A stretch of 64,000 bases of DNA from Silanimonas sp021297925 (lineage in GTDB: Bacteria; Pseudomonadota; Gammaproteobacteria; Xanthomonadales; Xanthomonadaceae), in contig JAPZTL010000004.1 in assembly GCA_027532825.1 (NCBI GenBank), positions 124,001 through 188,000 of the forward strand, read 5' to 3'. The notes beneath the pieces were generated by a model that saw nothing but the letters and a program-made list of their open reading frames with translations, was not told the origin of the DNA and searched no databases. Below, piece by piece: positions 55,709 to 64,000 of this stretch. Made by a program: the position numbers and the translations under genes. Each line of letters begins with the position of its first letter. Within the stretch, counting starts at the first letter, position 1.

Positions 55709-56379
55709 TGGCCAAGCTGACGCTCCAGCCCGAGGCGCGCGGCCTCGGCATGACCGGCCAGCGGGCCCGGGACCGCCTGGTGCAGCGCCTGCGCGAGCAG
55801 GGCATCCGCGATGAGCGCGTGCTGCTCGCGATGGGCACGCTGCCGCGCCACCAGTTCATCGACGAGGCGCTCGCGAGCCGCGCCTACGAGGACACGGCGC
55901 TGCCCATCGGCCTCGGTCAGACGATCTCGCAGCCTTGGGTCGTCGCCCGCATGACCGAAGCACTCCTCGAGCACGGCCTGCCGCGCCGCGTGCTCGAGAT
56001 CGGCACCGGCAGCGGGTACCAGGCGGCCGTGCTGGCCACCCTCGGGATCGAGGTCCATACCGTCGAGCGGATCGACGAGCTGCTGCGCACCGCGCGCCGC
56101 CGGTTCCGCCAGCTGGGCCTCGACATCCGGTCGCGGCATGACGACGGCCGCCTAGGCTGGCCGGAGCACGCCCCGTTCGACGCCATCATCGTGACCGCGG
56201 GCGGCGCGGCGCTGGAACCGGCGCATCTCGCGCAACTCGTCGAGGGCGGCATCCTGGTCGCGCCGGTCGGCGGTGGCAGCGCGCAGCGCCTGCTGCGTCT
56301 GCGTCGACATGCCGATGGCGTCTCCCAGGAGGATCTCGGCGCCGTCGTGTTCGTGCCTTTGCTGGCTGGAGTCCAATGA
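55705..56379 (+). CDS. pcm: Protein-L-isoaspartate O-methyltransferase
   Basis: Pcm (224 aa) repairs isoaspartyl residues with S-adenosylmethionine. The SAM-binding motif is VLEIGTGSGYQAAVLA, with GQTISQPWVVARMTEAL and the C-terminal GGILVAPVGG. Two adjacent ATG codons (55705 and 55708) are possible starts; the first overlaps the surE stop. It overlaps nlpD by 4 bases. surE-pcm-nlpD is conserved, but the DedA-like and rpoS genes that often accompany it are missing here. Confidence 0.94.
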   Translation: MMAKLTLQPEARGLGMTGQRARDRLVQRLREQGIRDERVLLAMGTLPRHQFIDEALASRAYEDTALPIGLGQTISQPWVVARMTEALLEHGLPRRVLEIGTGSGYQAAVLATLGIEVHTVERIDELLRTARRRFRQLGLDIRSRHDDGRLGWPEHAPFDAIIVTAGGAALEPAHLAQLVEGGILVAPVGGGSAQRLLRLRRHADGVSQEDLGAVVFVPLLAGVQ

Positions 56380-57278
56380 TGCGCGTGAGAGGGATCGTCC
56401 CGGGGCTGGCGGCCCTCGTCCTGGCGGCCTGCGGGACCACGACCGTGGTGCGCGAGGAAGCCCTGCCCCCGGCCCGGCCGGTGGCGCCCGTCGACCGGCC
56501 CGTGCCGCCGCCGTCCGGCCCGACCCATCGGGTCCAGCCCGGCGACACGCTCTACGGGATCGCCTTCCGCAACGACCTCGACTGGCGCGCGGTCGCCGCG
56601 TGGAACGGCATCGACGCGCCCTACACGATCCGACCCGGGGAGGTGCTGCGCCTGACTCCGCCGGATGCGGCGGCGTCCCCGGGCGTCGCCTCGGCTCCGG
56701 CGCCGCGGCCCGTGGCCGTGCCCGTGCCCGTGCCGCCCCCGATGCCGCGTGGCCCGGCCGGTGCCGGCGGCCCGGTGCCGGCGCCGGATCCCCCGCGTCC
56801 CGCCCCCGCGGCGGTGGTCGCCCCGATCGCCAGCGCGCCACCGGCTTCGCCCCCACCGTCCCCGGTGACCGCACCCACACCCACGCCCGCACCCACGCCC
56901 TTCCGGCCGGGCCAGTGGCTGTGGCCGACCGACGGGCAGGTCGTCGCGCGTTTCGCCGACGGCGACAAGGCCCGTCAGGGCATCGCGGTCGCCGGCACGG
57001 CCGGCCAGCCGGTGCGCGCCGCCGCGTCGGGGACGGTCGTCTACTCCGGGGCCGGTCTCGTCGGCTACGGCGAGCTCATCATCGTGAAGCACAGCGACGA
57101 GTGGCTGTCAGCCTATGGCCACAACCGCCGCCGCCTCGTCGCCGAGGGCGCGACGGTCCAGGCCGGGCAGCAGATCGCCGAACTCGGCCGTACCGGGACG
57201 AGCCGCGACATGCTGCATTTCGAGGTGCGGCGCAACGGCAGGCCGGTGGATCCGCTGCCCCTGCTGCCGCCGCGCTAG
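56376..57278 (+). CDS. nlpD: LysM/M23 lipoprotein, amidase activator NlpD
   Basis: This 300 aa outer membrane lipoprotein has the lipobox LAACG (Cys19), a LysM domain (about 50-95, HRVQPGDTLYGIAFRNDLDW), a long Pro/Ala linker (about 100-175) and an M23 (LytM) domain. In the LytM domain the metal-binding HxxxD pair is replaced (ARQGIAVAGTAGQPV), so it should be catalytically dead and act as an activator of septal amidases, as in E. coli NlpD and EnvC. rpoS does not follow; the next gene is convergent. Confidence 0.92.
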   Translation: MMRVRGIVPGLAALVLAACGTTTVVREEALPPARPVAPVDRPVPPPSGPTHRVQPGDTLYGIAFRNDLDWRAVAAWNGIDAPYTIRPGEVLRLTPPDAAASPGVASAPAPRPVAVPVPVPPPMPRGPAGAGGPVPAPDPPRPAPAAVVAPIASAPPASPPPSPVTAPTPTPAPTPFRPGQWLWPTDGQVVARFADGDKARQGIAVAGTAGQPVRAAASGTVVYSGAGLVGYGELIIVKHSDEWLSAYGHNRRRLVAEGATVQAGQQIAELGRTGTSRDMLHFEVRRNGRPVDPLPLLPPR

Positions 57279-57673
57279 CCGCCGCCCGCCCCCTCGCCCC
57301 CATCGACGAGGAAGGCCGCCACGACCGCCCGGCCTTCGCCCGCCAGGATCGCGAACGTGCGGGCAGCGGCGGCGTTGTCCATCGCCTCCAGGCCGACGCC
57401 GCGGGTTAGCGCCGCGGCCATCACGACCGGTGCCGGGAACACGAGCCGAGGGCCCGTCCCGAGCAGGATCACGGCGGGCTGGCAGGCCAGAAGCGGCTCG
57501 AGGTCCTCCGGTCGCAGGTCGTCCGCGGTGCGGGGGCGCCAAGTGGCCTGCAGCGTGTCGCGGGTGATGAAGAAGCTCGCCGCCAGCTGGCGCTCGTCGA
57601 TGGTGACCCGGCCCGCCGCATCGACGCTGCGGGGGACGTGGCGGAAGTCCGGCAGCTCCTGCGACAGCGGCAT
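57275..57673 (-). CDS. Mth938-like (DUF498) domain protein
   Basis: This 132 aa protein carries the Mth938/NDUFAF3 fold: RVTIDERQLAASFFITRDTL, then PAVILLGTGPRLVFPAP and GVGLEAMDNAAAARTFAIL. Bacterial members are common near secF or translation genes and have no proven function; the human relative is a complex I assembly factor. It overlaps the convergent nlpD 3' end by 4 bases and lies 7 bases after yhbY on the same strand. Confidence 0.85.
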   Translation of the reverse strand: MPLSQELPDFRHVPRSVDAAGRVTIDERQLAASFFITRDTLQATWRPRTADDLRPEDLEPLLACQPAVILLGTGPRLVFPAPVVMAAALTRGVGLEAMDNAAAARTFAILAGEGRAVVAAFLVDGGEGAGGG

Positions 57674-57680
57674 GTCGGCC

Positions 57681-57983
57681 TCAGCGGGGCAGCGCGATCA
57701 GCGGCTTGTCGGCCCGCGGGCGGTACAGCACCGCGACGTTGCCGATCCGGGCGACGAGTGCGGCCTGCACCGCGTCCACCAGGGTGCCGATGGCCAGGTC
57801 GCGGGCGTCGCGGTCCTCGGCGGCGACCTTCACCTTGATCAGCTCGTGGATCTCGAGCGCACCCGCGGTTTCGGCCACCAGCGCGTCGGTGACCCCCTTG
57901 CCGCCGACCAGCACGACCGGCTTGAGGCCGTGCGCGAGGCCCCGGAGGTAGCGTTTCTGGGCGGAAGTCAGGGTCGGGGCCAT
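57681..57983 (-). CDS. yhbY: YhbY family RNA-binding protein
   Basis: This 100 aa protein has the CRS1-YhbY (CRM) domain: LTSAQKRYLRGLAHGLKPVV, LVGGKGVTDALVAE and the C-terminal GNVAVLYRPRADKPLIALP. E. coli YhbY binds pre-50S ribosomes. The start MAPTLTSAQKRYLRG fits the family; a longer frame adds unrelated residues. It is divergent from rlmE (90 bases), as in many gammaproteobacteria where yhbY and rlmE-ftsH are neighbours. Confidence 0.93.
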   Translation of the reverse strand: MAPTLTSAQKRYLRGLAHGLKPVVLVGGKGVTDALVAETAGALEIHELIKVKVAAEDRDARDLAIGTLVDAVQAALVARIGNVAVLYRPRADKPLIALPR

Positions 57984-58041
57984 CACGTCGGTCCAAGCGA
58001 TGCAGGACCACCGGCACGGCGGGCCCACGGGGCGCGCAGGG

Positions 58042-58047
58042 TATCAT
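58042..58047 (+). promoter_or_regulatory. rlmE-ftsH -10 element
   Basis: TATCAT lies 26 bases before the rlmE ATG within GGGTATCATGGCC, close to the surE context. No clear -35 is seen. Confidence 0.4.
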
Positions 58048-58073
58048 GGCCTTCCGTCACCGCCCCCGCCTCC

Positions 58074-58702
58074 ATGCGTCGCAGCAAGAGCAGCCAGCGC
58101 TGGCTCAAGGAGCACTTCTCCGATCCCTTCGTGAAGAAGGCCCAGGCAGAGGGCCTGCGCTCGCGGGCCGCCTACAAGCTCGAGGAACTCCTCGAACGTG
58201 ACCGGCTGCTGAAGCCCGGCATGACGATCGTGGACCTCGGCGCCGCGCCCGGCGGCTGGTCGCAGCTCGCCCGCAAGCAGATGGGCGACACCGGCCGGGT
58301 GATCGCCCTCGACATCCTCGACATGCCGCCGATCGCCGGCGTCGAGTTCCTTCACGGTGATTTCAGGGAAGCGGAATCACTGTCCAAGCTCGAAGCCATG
58401 CTGGCGGGCGAGCGGGTGGACCTTGTCCTTTCGGACATGGCCCCCAACATGAGCGGGGTGGCGGTCGCCGACCAGATCCGGGCCATGCATCTCGCCGACC
58501 TGGCCCTCGAGTTCGCCGACCACCACCTGAAACGCGGCGGCGCCTTCCTCATCAAGCTGTTCATGGGGACCGGCTTCGACGATTACGTGCGGCAGCTGCG
58601 CGCCCGCTTCGAGCGCGTCGCGATCCGCAAGCCCGAGGCCTCGCGAAAGCGGTCGGCCGAGGTGTATGCGCTGGCCACCGGCAAGCGCGAAGGACCATCG
58701 AC

Positions 58703-58706
<4 letters not shown>
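58074..58706 (+). CDS. rlmE: 23S rRNA (U2552-2'-O)-methyltransferase
   Basis: RlmE/FtsJ (210 aa; E. coli 209) methylates U2552 in the A loop of 23S rRNA. It starts with the basic SKSSQRWLKEHFSDPFVKKA segment, carries the SAM motif IVDLGAAPGGWSQLA, catalytic Asp in LVLSDMAPNMSG and Lys in GGAFLIKLFMG. It overlaps ftsH by 4 bases (ATGA), the conserved rlmE-ftsH pair. Confidence 0.97.
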
Positions 58707-60603
<1,897 letters not shown>

Positions 60604-60607
<4 letters not shown>

Positions 60608-60834
60608 GGCTGACGAACGCCAGCGAGATCGAGGACGCCCTCCGCGCCTCCCGTCGCCGGCGCCTCTTCGGGGCCGTGGGGGGCGGCATGGTGGGCAGCG
60701 GTGTGGCGGCGATCGCCGTCTCGGGGCTCAACGCCCTGCTCGGCAAGCCCATGGTCCTCGTGTGGGCGGCGCTGGCCATCGGCCTGCCGCTCACCGTCGC
60801 CGGGCTGGTCCTGCTGCAGCGCATCGACGGCTGA
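60604..60834 (+). CDS. Hypothetical two-helix membrane protein
   Basis: This 76 aa protein starts with TTG overlapping the ftsH stop (TTGA). A basic segment, DALRASRRRRLFGAV, precedes two hydrophobic helices (about 24-45 and 48-70). It is likely co-translated with ftsH. No family is recognised; a role with FtsH is only suggested by position. Confidence 0.6.
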
Positions 60835-60897
60835 ACCGGGCTTGCCGCTCGCCGGGGGACGGGCGAGCATGGCGGCCCTGCCGCCAATTCCTCCCCG

Positions 60898-61482
60898 ATG
60901 AATTTCCCCCTGCAGATCGCTTTCAAGCGCCTCGCCCTGTCGCCCCAGATCCGTGTCACCGACTCTGGTGGCCGGCTCACCCATTACGTCCGGCAGAAGC
61001 TGTTCAAGCTCCGCGAAAGCGTCACGGTGTTCGCCGATGAAGCGCAGTCGCGCCCGATCTTCCGGGTCGACGCCGACCGGGTGATCGACTTCAACGCCGC
61101 TTACCGCATCGCCGACGCGGGCGGGCGCCCGATCGGTGTCGTTCGCCGGCGCGGCCTTCGGTCGCTGTGGCGGGCGCACTACGAGATCCAGGGGGCCGAC
61201 GGGGAGCTGCTGACGGTCTCCGAGGAGAACCCGTGGATCAAGGTTCTGGACGGGTTCCTGTCCGAGATTCCGATCATCGGCCTGTTCGCGGGCTACTGGT
61301 TGCATCCGGCCTACCTCGTCACCGACCGCGCCGGCCGCCTTGCCGCCCGCGTGCAGAAGACGCCCGCACTCACCGAGAGCCGCTACCGCATCGACGAGCA
61401 CCAGCCGCTGCAGGGCGATGCCCGCGACGCGATGCTGGTCGGCATCTTCATGATGCTGCTGCTCGAACGCACGCGCGGCTGA
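60898..61482 (+). CDS. LURP-one-related (tubby-like) protein
   Basis: This 194 aa protein has a beta-rich fold with SPQIRVTDSGGRLTHYVRQK, LRESVTVFADEAQSRPIFRV and RRGLRSLWRAHYEI, ending with a hydrophobic helix MLVGIFMMLLLERTRG. The pattern fits the LOR/DUF567 superfamily, related to tubby and phospholipid scramblases and perhaps membrane-associated. The function is unknown. It lies between ftsH and folP, 17 bases before the latter. Confidence 0.78.
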   Translation: MNFPLQIAFKRLALSPQIRVTDSGGRLTHYVRQKLFKLRESVTVFADEAQSRPIFRVDADRVIDFNAAYRIADAGGRPIGVVRRRGLRSLWRAHYEIQGADGELLTVSEENPWIKVLDGFLSEIPIIGLFAGYWLHPAYLVTDRAGRLAARVQKTPALTESRYRIDEHQPLQGDARDAMLVGIFMMLLLERTRG

Positions 61483-61499
61483 GCAGCGCCGGAGGGGCC

Positions 61500-62402
61500 A
61501 TGTTCGACACCGTTCCCACATTGGACTGCGCGGGCCGCGTCCTGCGCCTCGATCGCCCGCTCGTGATGGGCATCGTCAACGTCACGCCCGACTCGTTCTC
61601 GGACGGCGGCGAGCACGCGGACGTCGACGCAGCGGTGGCGCACGCCCTCCGCTTCGTGGAGGAGGGCGCCGACATCCTCGACATCGGCGGCGAATCGACC
61701 CGGCCCGGCGCCGCCCCCGTCGACGAGGCCACCGAGAGGGCCCGCGTGCTGCCGGTCATCGAGGCCCTCGTGGCCCGGACCGGCGTGCCGATCAGCATCG
61801 ACACGACGAAGCCGGGTGTCATGCGCGCGGCCCTCGAGGCTGGGGCAGGCATGGTCAACGACGTGATGGCCCTGCGGGCCGAGGGCTCGCTCGAGGCCGT
61901 CGCCGCGTCCCGCGCGGCGGTCGTGCTGATGCACATGCAGGGCGAGCCGCGCACCATGCAGGCCTCGCCGCACTACGACGACGTGGTCGGCGAGGTCCAC
62001 CGATTCCTCGCCGAGCGGATCTTCGCCTGCGAGTTGGCCGGGATCGAGAAGCGCCGGCTGGTCGTTGATCCCGGGTTCGGCTTCGGGAAGACGCTCGAAC
62101 ACAACCTTGCGCTGCTCGCCGGCTTGCGGCGCTTCACCGAGTTGGGCGTGCCCGTGCTCGCCGGCCTCTCGCGCAAGTCCAGCCTCGGCCAGATCACCGG
62201 TCGTGCGGTCGACGACCGGGTCGCGGCGTCCGTCGCCGCCCACCTTCTCGCCGTGCAGAACGGCGCTCGGCTCGTCCGCGTGCACGATGTCGCGGCCACC
62301 GTGGATGCCCTGAAGGTCTGGTCCGCGGTCGCGGCGGTGGCATCGCCCATGCCGAAACCGAAGCCGGCGGCGCCGGCCCTCCGATGGCCCGACGAGGATT
62401 GA
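61500..62402 (+). CDS. folP: Dihydropteroate synthase
   Basis: FolP (300 aa; E. coli 282) joins p-aminobenzoate and dihydropterin diphosphate in folate synthesis and is the sulfonamide target. The pterin-site motifs are MGIVNVTPDSFSDGG and ILDIGGESTRPGA, then SIDTTKPGV, VNDVMAL, VDPGFGFGKTLEHNL and the C-terminal RVHDVAATVDALKV. A short Pro/Lys tail follows. GGAGGGG precedes the ATG. It overlaps miaA by 19 bases. ftsH-folP is a widespread neighbour pair; the usual glmM is not here. Confidence 0.96.
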   Translation: MFDTVPTLDCAGRVLRLDRPLVMGIVNVTPDSFSDGGEHADVDAAVAHALRFVEEGADILDIGGESTRPGAAPVDEATERARVLPVIEALVARTGVPISIDTTKPGVMRAALEAGAGMVNDVMALRAEGSLEAVAASRAAVVLMHMQGEPRTMQASPHYDDVVGEVHRFLAERIFACELAGIEKRRLVVDPGFGFGKTLEHNLALLAGLRRFTELGVPVLAGLSRKSSLGQITGRAVDDRVAASVAAHLLAVQNGARLVRVHDVAATVDALKVWSAVAAVASPMPKPKPAAPALRWPDED

Positions 62403-63352
62403 GCGACCCGCGCGCTGACCACCGGCCGCTCGCCGTCGCCGTGATGGGGCCGACGGCGTCGGGCAAGACCGCCTTCTCGGTCGAGTGGGCCGAGCGCCTC
62501 GGCACGGACGTCATCAGCGTCGATTCGGCGCTGGTCTACCGGCGCCTCGACATCGGCAGCGCGAAGCCCGACGCCGCGACGCTGGCGCGCGCGCCGCACC
62601 GGCTGATCGACCTCCGCGAGCCCCATGAGCCGTATTCGGCGGCGGACTTCGCCCGCGATGCGCGCGTGGCGATGGATGGGCTGTCCGCCCAAGGGCGCGT
62701 GCCCCTGCTCGTCGGTGGCACGGGCCTGTATTTCAAGGCGTTGTTCGAGGGTCTGTCCGAGTTGCCGGCGTCCGACCCGGCCGTGCGCGCCGCGCTGCAG
62801 CGGGAGTTGGCGCAGCGCGGCCTCGCGGCCCTGCATGACGATCTGCGTCGGTTGGACCCGGTCGCCGGTGCGCGCATCAAGCCCGGTGACACGCAGCGCA
62901 CCCTTCGCGCCCTGGAGGTGCAACGCATCAGCGGGCGGACGCTCACCGACTGGCACGCCGAAGGCAAGGCGACGCCGACCTTTCCGTACCGTGTCCTGAC
63001 GCTGGTGCTGGCCCCGGCGTCGCGCGAGGTACTGCACGGCCGCATCGAAAGCCGCTTCCACGCCATGCTCGCCGCGGGCTTTCTCGATGAGGTGCGCGCC
63101 CTGCGCGCCGATCCTCGCTTGCACCCCGACCTGCCGGCGATCCGCGCCGTCGGGTACCGGCAAGCATGGGCGCACCTCGACGGGGATACCGATCGGGCCG
63201 CGTTCGTGGACGCGGGCATGGCGGCCACCCGCCACCTCGCGAAGCGCCAGCTGACGTGGCTGCGCGGGCTGCGCCACGCCCTCTGGTTCGACCCGAGCGC
63301 CGAGCGCGATCGGCTGGACGCCGTCATGCGGGGTTTCCTCGGGCTGCGCTAG
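62384..63352 (+). CDS. miaA: tRNA dimethylallyltransferase
   Basis: MiaA (322 aa; E. coli 316) adds dimethylallyl to A37 of tRNAs reading UNN codons. The P-loop is GPTASGKT (22-29), followed by DVISVDSALVYRRLDIGSAK, LLVGGTGLYFKALFEGLS and, near the C-terminus, IRAVGYRQAW and the ATRHLAKRQLTWLRG tRNA-binding segment. It overlaps folP at the 5' end, and hfq follows 39 bases later, the conserved miaA-hfq-hflX block. Confidence 0.96.
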   Translation: MARRGLSDPRADHRPLAVAVMGPTASGKTAFSVEWAERLGTDVISVDSALVYRRLDIGSAKPDAATLARAPHRLIDLREPHEPYSAADFARDARVAMDGLSAQGRVPLLVGGTGLYFKALFEGLSELPASDPAVRAALQRELAQRGLAALHDDLRRLDPVAGARIKPGDTQRTLRALEVQRISGRTLTDWHAEGKATPTFPYRVLTLVLAPASREVLHGRIESRFHAMLAAGFLDEVRALRADPRLHPDLPAIRAVGYRQAWAHLDGDTDRAAFVDAGMAATRHLAKRQLTWLRGLRHALWFDPSAERDRLDAVMRGFLGLR

Positions 63353-63391
63353 GATGCGCGTCCCGAGAAGAACAACCACGCCGGTATCCCC

Positions 63392-63682
63392 ATGTCGAAA
63401 GGCCAGAGCCTCCAGGACCCGTTCCTCAACGCGTTGCGTCGCGAACGCGTCCCGGTATCGATCTACCTCGTCAACGGCATCAAGTTGCAGGGCACCATCG
63501 AGAGCTTCGACCAGTTCGTCGTCCTGCTCCGCAACACCGTGAGCCAGATGGTCTACAAGCACGCCATCTCGACCGTCGTGCCGGCGCGCAACGTCCGCGT
63601 TGGGCCGGGTGGCGGCCAGGTCGTCGCCGGTGCCTCGGACGCCGACGGCGACGACGAGGCCCTGCCGGAGTCGCAGGACTGA
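63392..63682 (+). CDS. hfq: RNA chaperone Hfq
   Basis: Hfq (96 aa) forms hexamers that pair small RNAs with mRNAs. The Sm1 motif is SLQDPFLNALRRERVPVSIY, with LVNGIKLQGTIESFDQFVVL and the Sm2 motif YKHAISTVVP. The C-terminal tail (about 25 residues, Asp/Glu-rich with GDDEALPESQD) is acidic. A TAGGAT (63350-63355) overlapping the miaA stop may be a -10. The stop codon overlaps the apparent CTG start of hflX. Confidence 0.97.
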   Translation: MSKGQSLQDPFLNALRRERVPVSIYLVNGIKLQGTIESFDQFVVLLRNTVSQMVYKHAISTVVPARNVRVGPGGGQVVAGASDADGDDEALPESQD

Positions 63683-64000
63683 GCAGGTCCGCCCCGCGCG
63701 AGCGCGCCCTCGTCGTCCAGCCGCAGGCCCCCGGACGACGCGACCCCGCCTTGGCCGAGGAATTCGTCGATCTCGCCCGCTCCGCCGGTGCCGACGTCGT
63801 CGAGGTCGTCGAGGCCCGGCTCGAGCGCCCGAGCGCCAGCCATTACCTCGGCAGCGGGAAGGTCGAGGAACTCAAGGGCTTCTGCGAAGCCGCCGACATC
63901 GACGTGGTGCTGGTCAACGCGACCTTGAGCCCCGTGCAGGAGCGCAACCTGTCCGACGACCTCGGCCGCCGCGTCGTCGACCGCGTGGGCCTGATCCTCG
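63679..64000 (+). CDS. hflX: GTPase HflX (3' partial)
   Basis: The window ends inside this gene. The visible N-terminal domain reads RERALVVQPQAPG at the start, then VDLARSAGADVVEVVEARLE, SASHYLGSGKVEELKGF and LVNATLSPVQERNLSDDLGR, characteristic of the HflX GTP-binding N-terminal region. HflX splits stalled ribosomes after heat stress. No ATG, GTG or TTG is in frame between 63541 and the family-like sequence; the best start is CTG at 63679, overlapping the hfq stop as CTGA, with GGAG 8 bases upstream. A base error or a start further away cannot be excluded. Confidence 0.88.
   Translation, partial: MSRSAPRERALVVQPQAPGRRDPALAEEFVDLARSAGADVVEVVEARLERPSASHYLGSGKVEELKGFCEAADIDVVLVNATLSPVQERNLSDDLGRRVVDRVGLIL

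Overview
The window is 64 kb of a GC-rich (roughly 70 percent) bacterial chromosome. The gene order and protein sequences point to a gammaproteobacterium of the Lysobacteraceae (Xanthomonadaceae) type. Signs of this are the rpsB-tsf block facing away from map-glnD-dapD-arsC-like-dapE-asnB, the run pyrG-kdsA-eno-ftsB-ispD-ispF-truD-surE-pcm-nlpD, and rlmE-ftsH-folP-miaA-hfq-hflX. The taxonomic call is inference from sequence and synteny; no 16S rRNA gene is present. I saw no rRNA, tRNA, CRISPR array, insertion sequence or prophage.

Layout. 1-11.9 kb: an AIM24-family gene, translation genes (tsf, rpsB), map, then nitrogen sensing and lysine/asparagine biosynthesis (glnD, dapD, dapE, asnB) with a nucleotide-transporter-like protein. 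asnB is preceded by an asparagine-rich leader peptide and an intrinsic terminator that together look like a ribosome-mediated attenuator. 11.9-20 kb: a lipoprotein, then an accessory RHS locus with a small secreted YD-repeat protein, a 2135-residue RHS protein ending in a Stv-like domain, an orphan C-terminal tip fragment and a gene-poor tail with hairpins. 20-26.4 kb: DUF808 protein, a conserved helical protein, a penicillin-acylase-type Ntn hydrolase and ParC. 26.5-32 kb: a RegB/RegA-type two-component system diverging from a PepSY membrane protein and TonB receptor operon, with a near-consensus RegA-type box between them. 32-43 kb: TrxC, a HemJ/CopD-like protein, a BASS transporter, a quinone-oxidoreductase-type MDR, RhlE, a tandem Usp, an NlpC/P60 lipoprotein, SlyD, a DUF418 protein, and a D-amino-acid-dehydrogenase-like/HutG-like pair. 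43-47 kb: an EAL phosphodiesterase with degenerate GGDEF, and ParE. 47-64 kb: dense housekeeping operons for CTP, KDO, glycolysis, cell division, isoprenoids, tRNA and rRNA modification, protein repair, proteolysis, folate and RNA chaperone functions, running into hflX at the window edge.

Functional links. Many genes are translationally coupled through 1-4 base overlaps (GTGA, ATGA, TGATG and apparently CTGA for hfq/hflX). Several genes (map, the asnB leader, regB, trxC, smr) have a TAnnnT-like or similar -10 hexamer that ends 7-8 bases before the ATG, which suggests leaderless transcripts. The most interesting regulatory features are the candidate Asn attenuator at 10036-10175, the RegA-type box at 28343-28359 and a hairpin that would bury the rhlE ribosome binding site at 36998-37030.
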